Assembly: GCF_003308995.1 (NCBI RefSeq)
Contig: NZ_QFFJ01000001.1
Coordinates: 3,534,001 to 3,598,000, forward strand
DNA: 64,000 nucleotides
DNA from: Chitinophaga flava
GTDB lineage: Bacteria > Bacteroidota > Bacteroidia > Chitinophagales > Chitinophagaceae
Direction: 5' to 3'
Shown: positions 1 to 8,975 of the stretch, piece by piece
Position numbering within the stretch: the first letter of the stretch is position 1
How the letters are laid out: every line of letters starts with the position of its first letter
Translations under genes and position numbers: made by a program
Notes under the pieces: generated by a model
Told to the model about the DNA's origin: nothing
Database searches by the model: none
The model's input: the letters and a program-made list of their open reading frames with translations, nothing else

Positions 1-317
1 TTTTCCCTCAAAATAACCATTAAAGACACGACTATTGAATCTTGATACGACACAAATAGCGTGACCGGTAATGCAGTTTACAAATAATATTATATTTAAA
101 GAAGATGTTAACTAATCAATAACAGATTTGGAAAGTTAAAATATTGAAATGATTGATTTTTAATATATTAAATAAATTGAATTTTTAACAGATATTTTGC
201 ATTAACACGCCCTGAAGCAGAAGTTACCAAGCTATCATACATTTTTCGTATATGCTGTTTTTGCGTTTTTGAGACGGTTTAATTCCTACATTTAATACTG
301 CAAAAAAAGTTAACCCC
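1..317. other. AT-rich intergenic region upstream of comEC
   Basis: I see no gene in these 317 bases. The stretch is strongly AT-rich with several homopolymer-like A/T patches. Its 3' end carries a possible promoter for comEC, listed separately. There is no tRNA-like T-loop and no clear terminator. The left edge of the window cuts whatever lies upstream. Confidence 0.6.
260..294 (+). promoter_or_regulatory. Possible Bacteroidota -33/-7 promoter of comEC
   Basis: TTTG at 260-263 and TACATTTA at 287-294 (7 of 8 matches to TANNTTTG) are separated by 23 bases. This places a start site near 301, shortly before the comEC ATG at 318. The spacing is at the long end of what is described for Bacteroidota primary-sigma promoters, so this is only a candidate. 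Confidence 0.25.
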
Positions 318-2441
318 ATGCAGTTTGAATCCCCCACATTTGTGGCGTACTGGAAACGTGCGCCCTTTCTACGTTTGACAGCCCCTTTGCTGGCCGGTAT
401 TTTCATACAACTGAATTTACAGCTTTCCGCATTATCCCTGTACATACTTATCCTGACCGCATTTACGGCGGTATGGGGCCTGAGCCGGTTGCCACTGGCT
501 TATCGCTATCATTATTCATGGATAGGTGGGTTGCTTATTTTTATCATGATCCTCTGCGGCGGAGCACTGTTGCTGGTTTGTGCCGATATTCGAGGGCAAG
601 ACGGGTATTTTTCTGCACCCGAAAAGGAGGGGGATTTCCTGCTGGCAGCAGTGGAAGAACCCTTGCAGGAGAAAGCCCGCACACGCAAAACCGTTCTGAG
701 CATTGAAGGCGTATATGCACATGGTAAGTTGGTGCCCGCAAAAGGGCATTTACTGGCCTATTTTAGCAGGGATACTGCTTCGGTGGGATTAGTGTACGGA
801 ACACGGTTGTTGTTGGCTAAAAAGCCTGTTATAATCAAAAACAGCGGCAATCCAGGTGCGTTCGACTACCGGCAGTACTGTGCAGCACAACAGATCTATC
901 ACCAGGTATATTTGCGTGCCGGAGAATATCAGCAGCTGAAACAGCCTCCGGCCCGGGATCTGACAATCTGGCTCCTGAAAGCAAGAGATTTTTGTCTGCA
1001 TAGCCTGAAAACAAATATCGGAGAAGGGCCTGAAGCTGGTATGGCAGAAGCACTGCTCATCGGCTACCGGCAAGACCTCGACAAAGACATGGTCAATAGT
1101 TATAGCAACACCGGTATTGTACATGTCATCGCTATCTCCGGTATGCACCTGGCACTGCTGTATGGCACCTTGTTATGGCTGTTGCGCTGGCTACCAGCCA
1201 GTACCCTCGTCAATGGGATGAAAGCCCTCATTATTTTAAGCGTATTGTGGGGATTCGCCCTGCTGACAGGGGCTTCGGCTTCTGTATTAAGGGCAGCCGT
1301 TATGTTCTCCGGCATTACTATCGGACAACTGATACTAAACCGGCGCGCCAGTACCTACAACACCCTGGCTGCTTCGGCTTTCGTATTGTTATGCTATAAG
1401 CCCTGGCTGGCTGTGGACGCAGGTTTTCAGCTCTCTTACCTGGCAGTGCTGAGTATCCTGTTGTTTTATACGCCCCTGTCTGAATTGCTGCATTTCCGGT
1501 GGCGATGGGCCACACTGCTGTGGCAAACGACAGCTTTGTCAATAGCTGCACAGATACTCACTTTGCCAGTGTCCATTTACTATTTTCATCAGTTTCCCTG
1601 TTATTTTCTGCCGGCCAATCTGCTGGCTGTTCCGCTGTCTACTGTGGTGATTTATGGAGAAGTATTTTTACTGATGATGACACCTTTTGTGATGCTCGCA
1701 GAATGGACCGGACTGGCTATCCGGCTGGTGATCCGATGGATGAATGCCGGGGTGGAATGGTTGGGACAACTACCTTACGCGGTCATTGGTGACCTGCAGT
1801 TAAGCCTCCTGCAAACCGGCTGTTTTTACGCCCTGCTGGCGGGCCTCGCGGTATGGTGGCTGCAGAAGTCCCGTACCGGACTATGGGTGGCACTGATCTG
1901 TAGCTGGGCCATGGTGGCTGATAAAGTAGTCCGCCAGCTGCTAACCCTGCAACGACAACAACTGATCATCTATAACGTACCCGCCTATACGGCAATCGAC
2001 TGTGTTAGTGGGGGCAAGGTACAGTTTATAGGCAACGACAGCCTCTGGCAGACGCCTGTCGCTGCTCAGTTACGTTCAGCAAGAACAATGCTGGGTGTGT
2101 CTCCCGGCGTGGTTAGCAACTGCCTGCAGCACGGACGTTATCTGCGCTTCGGCCACAAACAGTTGCTGATCGTCGACAGTACACTGCCGGTTTTTTATCA
2201 CAGGAAGGGGAGTGCACTGCCAGCAGCCCATCCCAGTGGAATTAAAGTGAATTATCTGCTGCTCAACCACAACCCACGGCTAAACATCCGGCAACTACAG
2301 GAGTACTTCCGTTGTGATACTATCATCTTCGGCGCTGCCTGTTCATCCGGCCGTATCCGGCGCTGGACGCAGGAATGCCGGGAGTTAAAACAGCGCTGTT
2401 ACAGTATTCCGGATGAAGGAGCCTGTACTATCAGCTTTTAA
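318..2441 (+). CDS. comEC: ComEC/Rec2-family DNA-uptake channel protein
   Basis: A 707-residue inner-membrane protein of the ComEC/Rec2 family, which conducts single-stranded DNA into the cytoplasm during natural transformation. The N-terminal part has several membrane segments and a soluble OB-like insert (about residues 85-200). The competence domain follows, with the recognisable motif HVIAISGMHLALL near residues 266-278 and at least eight further hydrophobic segments up to about residue 520. The C-terminal 180 residues are soluble but lack the HxHxDH metal site of the metallo-beta-lactamase domain of longer ComEC proteins. The stop codon overlaps the stop of the convergent downstream gene. 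No other competence gene is adjacent, so transformability is not established. Confidence 0.9.
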   Translation: MQFESPTFVAYWKRAPFLRLTAPLLAGIFIQLNLQLSALSLYILILTAFTAVWGLSRLPLAYRYHYSWIGGLLIFIMILCGGALLLVCADIRGQDGYFSAPEKEGDFLLAAVEEPLQEKARTRKTVLSIEGVYAHGKLVPAKGHLLAYFSRDTASVGLVYGTRLLLAKKPVIIKNSGNPGAFDYRQYCAAQQIYHQVYLRAGEYQQLKQPPARDLTIWLLKARDFCLHSLKTNIGEGPEAGMAEALLIGYRQDLDKDMVNSYSNTGIVHVIAISGMHLALLYGTLLWLLRWLPASTLVNGMKALIILSVLWGFALLTGASASVLRAAVMFSGITIGQLILNRRASTYNTLAASAFVLLCYKPWLAVDAGFQLSYLAVLSILLFYTPLSELLHFRWRWATLLWQTTALSIAAQILTLPVSIYYFHQFPCYFLPANLLAVPLSTVVIYGEVFLLMMTPFVMLAEWTGLAIRLVIRWMNAGVEWLGQLPYAVIGDLQLSLLQTGCFYALLAGLAVWWLQKSRTGLWVALICSWAMVADKVVRQLLTLQRQQLIIYNVPAYTAIDCVSGGKVQFIGNDSLWQTPVAAQLRSARTMLGVSPGVVSNCLQHGRYLRFGHKQLLIVDSTLPVFYHRKGSALPAAHPSGIKVNYLLLNHNPRLNIRQLQEYFRCDTIIFGAACSSGRIRRWTQECRELKQRCYSIPDEGACTISF

Positions 2442-3307
2442 GGCTGCTGTTTTTGCCGGAGCTTTTCTTCCAGTTCGTTGATCTTCTTTTTCATTTCAAT
2501 CATATGAAGGGTCATTTCCTCCATTTTCTCCAGCAGTCTGCGGTTCATCTCCCCCAGATCAAGGCCGTTGGCGGCAACTTCTCCGGCAGTGGGCATCTGA
2601 GGCAGGTGTTTGTGGGTACGGATATAATCTTCCGTTGCTTCCAGGGACATCAGTGGATAGTCGTTTTCAAAAACATAGTCAGGCCATGGATTGAGGCTTG
2701 TCACCTTTATCTTACGGGCGCTGAGCAGGCCTTCTACAGCCAGTTTGGCGGAACCGGGATTAGTAGTGCCAATACCAACATTGGTTTCGCTCCAGAGGCT
2801 GTTTCCAGGTAACACTATCTGGCCGGGAAACTTGTTCTGATAGGTAAGACGGGTTTTCTGGGTGGCTGTTGGGCTAATGGCTTCGTCCGCAACTGTCCAT
2901 CCCTGGTAGTTGGCAGTGTAATCGGCCTGTCCTTTGGCGAAAGCTCTTACAGCAAAACGTTGGTAATATTCACGGCTGTCCATAAAGATTACAATCTTCC
3001 CGCCCTCATTGGCGAGGTACATGGGAGGGGTAAAGGAGCCGAAAGAGGCTACATTGTAGCGCATAAACACATCACCATAAATGTAAAAGTTGATGACCAG
3101 CCCAATCGTTTCACCGGTCCCGAAATTATAACCTTCAATAATGATGGTGGGCATGTGATTGCCATTCACAAAGCCCAGATTGGTCTTGATTTTGGTACCA
3201 TAAGTAGCAGTCTGGGTAGTGTGATAGGTAACAATGTCCGGATAACTTTGTCCTTTTGCTGACAACAGAATGATAGTACAGCACAGAAGGGATAACAGTG
3301 ACTTCAT
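2438..3307 (-). CDS. Secreted protein with C-terminal tail-fibre/S74-like region and coiled coil
   Basis: A 289-residue protein starting at ATG 3305-3307, chosen because it begins a good signal peptide (MKSLLSLLCCTIILLSAKG); an upstream in-frame extension is polar and unlikely. The mature part contains an NVGIGTTNP segment near residue 185, typical of the surface/tail-fibre-like proteins that Bacteroidota carry in many copies. Next comes a region resembling the intramolecular-chaperone-type tail (TEDYIRTHKHLPQMPTAGEV), and then a heptad-rich coiled coil of about 45 residues at the C-terminus. The pattern suggests a trimeric exported surface protein. Function unknown. Convergent with comEC; the two stop codons overlap in the tetranucleotide TTAA. 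Confidence 0.75.
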   Translation of the reverse strand: MKSLLSLLCCTIILLSAKGQSYPDIVTYHTTQTATYGTKIKTNLGFVNGNHMPTIIIEGYNFGTGETIGLVINFYIYGDVFMRYNVASFGSFTPPMYLANEGGKIVIFMDSREYYQRFAVRAFAKGQADYTANYQGWTVADEAISPTATQKTRLTYQNKFPGQIVLPGNSLWSETNVGIGTTNPGSAKLAVEGLLSARKIKVTSLNPWPDYVFENDYPLMSLEATEDYIRTHKHLPQMPTAGEVAANGLDLGEMNRRLLEKMEEMTLHMIEMKKKINELEEKLRQKQQP

Positions 3308-3509
3308 AGGTTTAATGCTGATTTTTAACAGGTGAAAAAATAAAAACCAAATTAGTGGTTTTCGCGCCCTGTCTGGCTTTAAGGGTGTTTTAATTTTATG
3401 TCTCGACAAGCAGGCAATGGAAAAATGAGACTTACGTGTTAACTTCGCGCAGCTTTTCGGTTCCGCACCAGGGAGCCTATGTTATTAAAATTTCTAATGT
3501 TTTCCATCC

Positions 3510-5024
3510 ATGCAAAAGCAAATTAAATCAGCGCTGATCTCCGTTTTCTATAAAGATAACCTGGAGAACATTGTAAAAAAGTTAGGTGAACAAGGTGTGA
3601 CCATCTATTCTACCGGTGGTACACAAAAATTTATTGAGGAGCTGGGCGTAAAGTGTGTGGCAGTAGAAGATCTGACAGCGTATCCTTCTATTCTGGGTGG
3701 CCGTGTGAAAACACTGCACCCTAAAGTATTTGGTGGTATCCTGGCCCGTCGCGAAAACCCGCAGGACCTGGAACAGCTGAAACAATACGAGATCCCGGAA
3801 ATAGACCTGGTGATCGTAGACCTGTATCCTTTCGAAGAAACCGTAAAGAGTACAACAGAAGAACAGGCGATCATTGAGAAGATAGACATAGGCGGTGTTT
3901 CCCTGATCCGTGCTGCAGGCAAAAACTTCAAAGACGTAGTGATTGTTGCATCCAAAGACCAGTACGCTGATCTCGAAAAGGTGCTGACTGAAAACAATGG
4001 TGCTACTACCATCCAGGACCGCAGAAACTTCGCTGCTAAAGCATTTGAAGTATGTGCCAACTATGATGTGGCCATCTCTCAGTATTTCCTGAACAACGAA
4101 CCTGGTGATTATTTCCAGGTATCTGCTCCGCAGGGACAGGTGAACCGTTACGGTGAAAACCCTCACCAGCGTGGTGTTTACTACGGTAACCTGAATGAAA
4201 TCTTTAACAAACTGCATGGCAAGGAACTGTCTTTCAATAACCTGGTAGACGTAGATGCTGCCTGCCAGCTGATCCGGGAGTTTACAGAAACAACCTTCGC
4301 TGTAATCAAACATACCAACGTATGCGGCATCGCTTCCCGTTCTACCCTGAAAGAAGCCTGGGACGCAGCACTGGCCGGCGATAAGGAAAGTGCTTTCGGT
4401 GGAGTACTGGTGTGCAACAAAACCATCGATAAAACCACTGCCGAAGCCATCAACGAAATTTTCTTTGAAATACTGATTGCTCCGGGATTTGAAGCCGAAG
4501 CCCTCACTGTACTGCAAGCCAAGAAAAACCGTATCCTGCTGGAACAGAAACAACCTGTTAGCAGCAAATACATGTTTAAAAATGTACTGAACGGTGTGCT
4601 GTTGCAGGATGGTGACAACGGTAACTACAAAGAATGGAATGATGTAGGAGCTCACGCTGCTACCGCAGAACAGAAATCTGACCTGGAGTTTGCCAACATC
4701 GTGTGCAAACACCTGAAATCCAACGCGATTGCGCTGGTGAAAAACAAACAGCTGGTTGGTAAAGGCTGTGGTCAGACCTCCCGTATCGATGCTCTCCGCC
4801 ATGCTATTGAAAAAGCAGGTCAGTTCAGCTTCGATCTGAAAGGTGCGGTGATGGCTTCCGATGCCTTCTTCCCATTCGATGACTGTGTACGCATTGCGCA
4901 CGAACAGGGTATCAACGCGGTGATTCAGCCGGGTGGTTCCGTTCGCGACAACGATTCAGTTGAATTCTGCAAACAGCATGATATGGTGATGGTAATGACC
5001 GGTATGCGTCACTTCCGCCACTAA
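3510..5024 (+). CDS. purH: Bifunctional AICAR formyltransferase/IMP cyclohydrolase PurH
   Basis: A 504-residue protein catalysing the last two steps of de novo purine synthesis: formylation of AICAR with 10-formyl-THF and ring closure to IMP. The N-terminal MGS-like cyclohydrolase domain (about 1-150) contains the STGGT and LGGRVKTLHPKVFGG signatures. The transformylase domain carries RYGENPHQ near residue 213 and KHTNVCG near 267, and the protein ends in the typical FRH. Length is normal for the Bacteroidota form. It is monocistronic, followed by a strong hairpin terminator. Confidence 0.97.
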   Translation: MQKQIKSALISVFYKDNLENIVKKLGEQGVTIYSTGGTQKFIEELGVKCVAVEDLTAYPSILGGRVKTLHPKVFGGILARRENPQDLEQLKQYEIPEIDLVIVDLYPFEETVKSTTEEQAIIEKIDIGGVSLIRAAGKNFKDVVIVASKDQYADLEKVLTENNGATTIQDRRNFAAKAFEVCANYDVAISQYFLNNEPGDYFQVSAPQGQVNRYGENPHQRGVYYGNLNEIFNKLHGKELSFNNLVDVDAACQLIREFTETTFAVIKHTNVCGIASRSTLKEAWDAALAGDKESAFGGVLVCNKTIDKTTAEAINEIFFEILIAPGFEAEALTVLQAKKNRILLEQKQPVSSKYMFKNVLNGVLLQDGDNGNYKEWNDVGAHAATAEQKSDLEFANIVCKHLKSNAIALVKNKQLVGKGCGQTSRIDALRHAIEKAGQFSFDLKGAVMASDAFFPFDDCVRIAHEQGINAVIQPGGSVRDNDSVEFCKQHDMVMVMTGMRHFRH

Positions 5025-5060
5025 TCCTTTTAAAGCAAATACACTACATATTACAGAGAG

Positions 5061-5097
5061 AGCGGAGACCACCGGCAGGTGGTGCTCCGCTTTTTTT
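5061..5097 (+). terminator. Rho-independent terminator after purH
   Basis: AGCGGA-G-ACCACC pairs with GGTGGT-GC-TCCGCT around a GGCA loop, followed by seven T residues. It lies 37 bases after the purH stop. Confidence 0.9.
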
Positions 5098-5157
5098 GTA
5101 ATCAGCAGCATAAAAAAAACTGGCGCCTTTGCCTGAAAATCCATAGTATTGTTGTCC

Positions 5158-5739
5158 ATGGCCTTTATTCAGCATAATATGATGCGGGAAACCGCTGACT
5201 CAGATTTGATCCGGGAGTATAAAACATCCGGCAGTCTGGAGTTACTGGCTGCCCTGTACCAGCGTTATATGAACCTGGTGTATGGGGTATGTCTGCAGTA
5301 TTTTGATGAAGAAGGCAGTAAAGACGCTGTGATGCAGATTTTTGAGGAGCTGATCGGCAAGCTGAAGCACCATGAAGTGCAGAACTTCAAAAGTTGGTTG
5401 CATGTACTGGCCAGAAATCATTGCCTGATGAAGATCCGGGCTATGAAAAACAAGGAGTCTATGCAGGTGGCTATTGAAGATGATTCGCCGCTTATGGAAA
5501 ACGGAGAATTGGCGCATCATGACGGTGGAATCACATTGGAAGATAACCTCCAGACCATGGAAAAATGCCTGGAAACCTTGCCGGAAGAGCAAAAACGCAG
5601 TGTAAACCTGTTTTATCTGGAAGAAAAAAGCTACCGCGAGGTGTCTGCCATCACCGGATATGACATGGGTAAGGTGAAGAGTTATATCCAGAACGGAAAA
5701 CGTAACCTTAAAATTTGTATGGAGCAACAACATGCCTGA
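5158..5739 (+). CDS. ECF-type RNA polymerase sigma factor
   Basis: About 193 residues. Sigma region 2 lies near residues 15-90 (YQRYMNLVYGVCLQYF, then the DAVMQIFEEL helix). Region 4 lies at 135-185, with the LPEEQKRSVNLFYLEEKSY segment and a helix-turn-helix ending GKRNLK. There is no region 1.1 or 3, which fits the sigma-70 ECF group. The start is uncertain: ATG 5158 is preferred, and ATG 5179 or 5182 are possible. It overlaps the next gene by 8 bases, implying translational coupling with a membrane protein that probably controls it. Confidence 0.85.
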   Translation: MAFIQHNMMRETADSDLIREYKTSGSLELLAALYQRYMNLVYGVCLQYFDEEGSKDAVMQIFEELIGKLKHHEVQNFKSWLHVLARNHCLMKIRAMKNKESMQVAIEDDSPLMENGELAHHDGGITLEDNLQTMEKCLETLPEEQKRSVNLFYLEEKSYREVSAITGYDMGKVKSYIQNGKRNLKICMEQQHA

Positions 5740-6871
5740 CAAGGACGCACATAACAAGCCCAACGTAAGCGCCGAGCTTATCCGCCAGTACCTGGCCGGA
5801 GAGCTGAATGACAAGGCCATGCACGACCTGGAACGTCAGGCGCTGGATGACCCGTTCCTGGCAGACGCACTGGAAGGTTATGCCTTGCACAACCCTGACC
5901 AGCAGGTTCATCAGGATGAACTGATGGCCCGTTTGGCCGATCGGGTGGCGCCGCGCAAAACAGTGGTCCGGCCAATGTATACCCGCTGGGCTGCCGCTGC
6001 GGCTATTTTGTTGCTGTTATTTACCGGAGGCTGGTTCCTGTTCCACGAACAGCACCGGAAAGTAACCGAAGTATCCCTTGCCCAGGCTAATAATAATGTT
6101 GTCAGCCAGGAAACGCCTGCTGCTACTTCTTCTACTGTACCGGCGCCTGCTGCCGCACCTACAGTTGCAACAACAGAAAAACCCACTAATAAAAAAGATG
6201 GATATGTGCAGCAGCAACAGCAACATACTGTTCCCGCTACCATTCAGGCTGAAATGGCTGCACCTGCAGCGGATGTAATAGCCCGTGATGATAAACAGGT
6301 AACGGAAGCTGCAGAAGAGAAAAAGTTAAAACGGGAGCCTGCACTGATGCTTAAAAAGGCAGCTCCGGCAGAAAGTCCGTTACTGGCCGCCAGCCCTGCC
6401 ATGGTACCTCCGCCGCCAGCAGAGCCAGCGAAGGATTATGAACACACGCTGGCAAAGGCTTCCAGAGAAGATAGCCAGCGAATGAGCAATGGGTATCTGG
6501 GTAACTATGCGGCATCTGAAGCAGTACAAGGGAAAGCCTCCGGAATGGTGGTGATGTCTAAAAGACGGGCAGGCGTACAAATGCCCTATGATACCCTTCC
6601 TGCACCGGTTACTGGCCGTATCGCTTATCAACAGTATCTGCAAAGTCATACCATCAATCCGGAAAATAAGTTTGACGGAGTGGTCACACTCACTTTTACT
6701 GTAATGCCTGACAGTACCTTACAGGAGATTACGGTAGTCAAAAGCCTGAATGCTGCCTGCGATGCAGAAGCAATCCGGGTGGTGAAGGAAGGTCCGGCAT
6801 GGAAGCCAGCATCAGATGGAAAACCTGCCAGGGTTACACTGGAGGTGATATTTAAAGTGAAAGCGGATTAA
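5732..6871 (+). CDS. Membrane protein: anti-sigma-like N-terminus fused to TonB C-terminal domain
   Basis: A 379-residue single-pass protein. Residues 1-80 are cytoplasmic, with an AELIRQYLAGELNDKAM motif like the N-termini of sigma-factor regulators (no zinc-binding HxxxCxxC seen). One membrane segment follows (about 85-105). A long Ala/Pro/Gln-rich periplasmic linker leads to a TonB-type C-terminal domain (about 285-379: FDGVVTLTFTVMPDSTLQEI, then DAEAIRVVKEGPAWKPA). The 8-base overlap with the sigma gene supports a regulator role. The TonB domain suggests contact with an outer-membrane receptor or the cell wall. The stop overlaps that of the convergent lutB. Confidence 0.75.
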   Translation: MPDKDAHNKPNVSAELIRQYLAGELNDKAMHDLERQALDDPFLADALEGYALHNPDQQVHQDELMARLADRVAPRKTVVRPMYTRWAAAAAILLLLFTGGWFLFHEQHRKVTEVSLAQANNNVVSQETPAATSSTVPAPAAAPTVATTEKPTNKKDGYVQQQQQHTVPATIQAEMAAPAADVIARDDKQVTEAAEEKKLKREPALMLKKAAPAESPLLAASPAMVPPPPAEPAKDYEHTLAKASREDSQRMSNGYLGNYAASEAVQGKASGMVVMSKRRAGVQMPYDTLPAPVTGRIAYQQYLQSHTINPENKFDGVVTLTFTVMPDSTLQEITVVKSLNAACDAEAIRVVKEGPAWKPASDGKPARVTLEVIFKVKAD

Positions 6872-8244
6872 CCTTTTCGTTCTTTCCACTGCTGATTGAA
6901 AGACTTGGCAGCAAATACCGGCAGCTCTCTGTTGTCTCCCCAGCTTTTAGCAAAAAACTTACGCAGCAGGAAATTCTTCATTTTACCACTGGCCATGTTC
7001 ATCATCTTGCGGCTGGTACAGCCCTGTTTCCAGGCAAACCAGGCAAATTTTTCTCCACCGGAAGTATGATTTTCTTCTACGGCCTTTTGTCTGTTATGAA
7101 GCAACAGCTCATGCAGATTGATACGCACAGGACATACTTCTGTACAGTTACCACAGAGAGAAGAAGCAAAGCTGAGGTGGACATAGTCGTCCATCCCTTT
7201 CAGATGAGGGGTGATGACAGAGCCAATAGGGCCGCTGTAGGTAGTGGCGTAACTGTGGCCGCCAATATTTTTATATACAGGGCAGGCGTTGAGACAAGAG
7301 CCGCAACGGATGCAGTAAAGACTTTCGCGGGCAGTAGTATCTTTCAGGATATTGGTCCGGCCGTTGTCCATCAGGATCACATACATTTCTTCCGGGCCAT
7401 CGATTTCTCCTTCCTGGCGTGGGCCGCTGAAGATGGAGTTGTAGGCGGTCACTTTCTGTCCGGTGCCATAAGTGGCCAGCAGTGGCCAGAAGAGAGCCAG
7501 ATCAGCCACAGAAGGCAGTACCTTTTCGATGCCTACCAGTACAATATGTGTTTTAGGAAAAGCGGTGCTGAGGCGGGCATTACCTTCATTCTCAGTAACC
7601 GCTACAGAGCCGGTATCAGAGATGATGAAGTTGGCGCCGGTGATGCCTATTTCTGCTTCCAGGTATTTTTGTCTTAGTTTTTCCCGGGCAACGAGTGTGA
7701 GCTGTTCAGGAGTAAGGTCGGGTGCCGTGCCCAGTTTTTCAGCAAAGAGTCGTGCCACATCTTCCTTGCTTTTATGCATGGCGGGTGTTACAATGTGGTA
7801 GGGTGGTTCTCCGTCGAGTTGCTGTATATATTCACCGAGATCTGTTTCTACACACTCGATGTTATGCTGTGCCAGGAAGTCGTTCAGATGTACTTCTTCG
7901 GTGGCCATGGACTTACTTTTGACGATGCTTTTGCATTGTTTGGCCTGACAGATGGCGAGAATTTCCTGTTGCACCTGTTCGGCTGTTTCAGCCCAGATAA
8001 CTTTTCCGCCACGTTTAGTGAAGTTCATCTCAAACTCTTCGAGGTGGTTGTCGAGATGTTCGATCGCTCTCCACTTTATATTTTTGGCTCTTTCACGTGC
8101 TATGGCGAGATCGGCAAACTGTTGTTTACCGGCTTTCACAGCGGTATTATATTTTCCTATGTTGAAGTTGATCGTCTGGCGGTGACCAAGGTCTAACGCT
8201 TTTTTTTCACTCGCTTCGAGAAAAGAGGAGGCTGTTTGATGCAT
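6868..8244 (-). CDS. lutB: LutB-type lactate utilisation iron-sulfur protein
   Basis: About 458 residues, start ATG 8244 (an upstream TTG is less likely). An N-terminal LUD domain is followed by ferredoxin-like 4Fe-4S motifs: CIRCGSCLNACP near residue 310 and CGNCTEVCP near 363. This matches LutB, a subunit of the LutABC L-lactate oxidation complex. lutA and lutC are not adjacent here, so the partners must be encoded elsewhere or this paralog has another role. Convergent with the TonB-domain gene; stop codons overlap in TTAA. Confidence 0.85.
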   Translation of the reverse strand: MHQTASSFLEASEKKALDLGHRQTINFNIGKYNTAVKAGKQQFADLAIARERAKNIKWRAIEHLDNHLEEFEMNFTKRGGKVIWAETAEQVQQEILAICQAKQCKSIVKSKSMATEEVHLNDFLAQHNIECVETDLGEYIQQLDGEPPYHIVTPAMHKSKEDVARLFAEKLGTAPDLTPEQLTLVAREKLRQKYLEAEIGITGANFIISDTGSVAVTENEGNARLSTAFPKTHIVLVGIEKVLPSVADLALFWPLLATYGTGQKVTAYNSIFSGPRQEGEIDGPEEMYVILMDNGRTNILKDTTARESLYCIRCGSCLNACPVYKNIGGHSYATTYSGPIGSVITPHLKGMDDYVHLSFASSLCGNCTEVCPVRINLHELLLHNRQKAVEENHTSGGEKFAWFAWKQGCTSRKMMNMASGKMKNFLLRKFFAKSWGDNRELPVFAAKSFNQQWKERKG

Positions 8245-8333
8245 AAGCAAACGATAATTCCTTTATTAAAGATAGATCATTTGAAGTTGATTTTGACCTG
8301 GTTATCAACCCTGTCAAAATCAAAAAAAATAGA

Positions 8334-8900
8334 TCAATACTTTTTGGTAGCAATTTTATCTAGGACTTCATAAAATTCCGTGCCGTATTTTCTGATGATA
8401 GCTTCTTTCAGAAAACGGTACACAGGCACTTTCAGTGCTTTACCATTTTTACAGGCAGGTTTGCATATATCCCAGCGGTCGTAATTAACCGCTTCAAAGG
8501 ATTCGTATTTGGTAATACGTATAGGATACAGATGACAGGAGACGGGTTTTTTAAAATCGATTACGCCGTCGTTGTAAGCTTTTTCTATGCCGCAGCCCAC
8601 GATGCCGTTGGCATCTACACTTGCATAGGCACAGATACCATTGTTGACAATCGGTGTTACATATCCGTATTCTTTGTCGGTGGTGTTGGTGCCGGTGCGT
8701 TCTATCTCTTCAATGCCTTCGGGGCGGAGATAGGATTTGATCTGCGGATATATTTTTTTCAGGGTTTTGGTTTCGGCTTTATCCAGCGGAGCACCGCAGT
8801 CGCCGGCTACGCAGCAGGCGCCTTTACAGGCAGACAGATTGCATACAAACTGCTCCTCAACTAATTCGTCACTAATGTATTTATCGTCAATGATGATCAT
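8334..8900 (-). CDS. DUF3109 family cysteine-rich protein
   Basis: About 188 residues, start ATG 8900 (MIIIDDKYIS); the upstream in-frame extension is not family-like. Cysteines fall in the pattern FVCNLSACKGACCVAGDCGAPL near residues 15-36, with further Cys at VGCGIEKAY, CHLYPIRI and DICKPACKNGK. This arrangement is characteristic of DUF3109, a Bacteroidota family related to YkgJ-type metal-binding Cys clusters. A metal or Fe-S cofactor is likely. Exact function is not known. Confidence 0.8.
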   Translation of the reverse strand: MIIIDDKYISDELVEEQFVCNLSACKGACCVAGDCGAPLDKAETKTLKKIYPQIKSYLRPEGIEEIERTGTNTTDKEYGYVTPIVNNGICAYASVDANGIVGCGIEKAYNDGVIDFKKPVSCHLYPIRITKYESFEAVNYDRWDICKPACKNGKALKVPVYRFLKEAIIRKYGTEFYEVLDKIATKKY

Positions 8901-8975
8901 CGGGTAATTGGTCTTTTGATGGCCAGATAAGGCCAGCAAGCATTTTAAAGACCACAAAGTTACATGATTGCCGGC

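Noticed and set aside
3582..4901. Long minus-strand open frame of about 439 codons opposite purH
   Set aside because: It is the antisense shadow of a clearly conserved purH; the translation is rich in Phe, Val, Cys and His in a way typical of antisense frames and shows no family motif.
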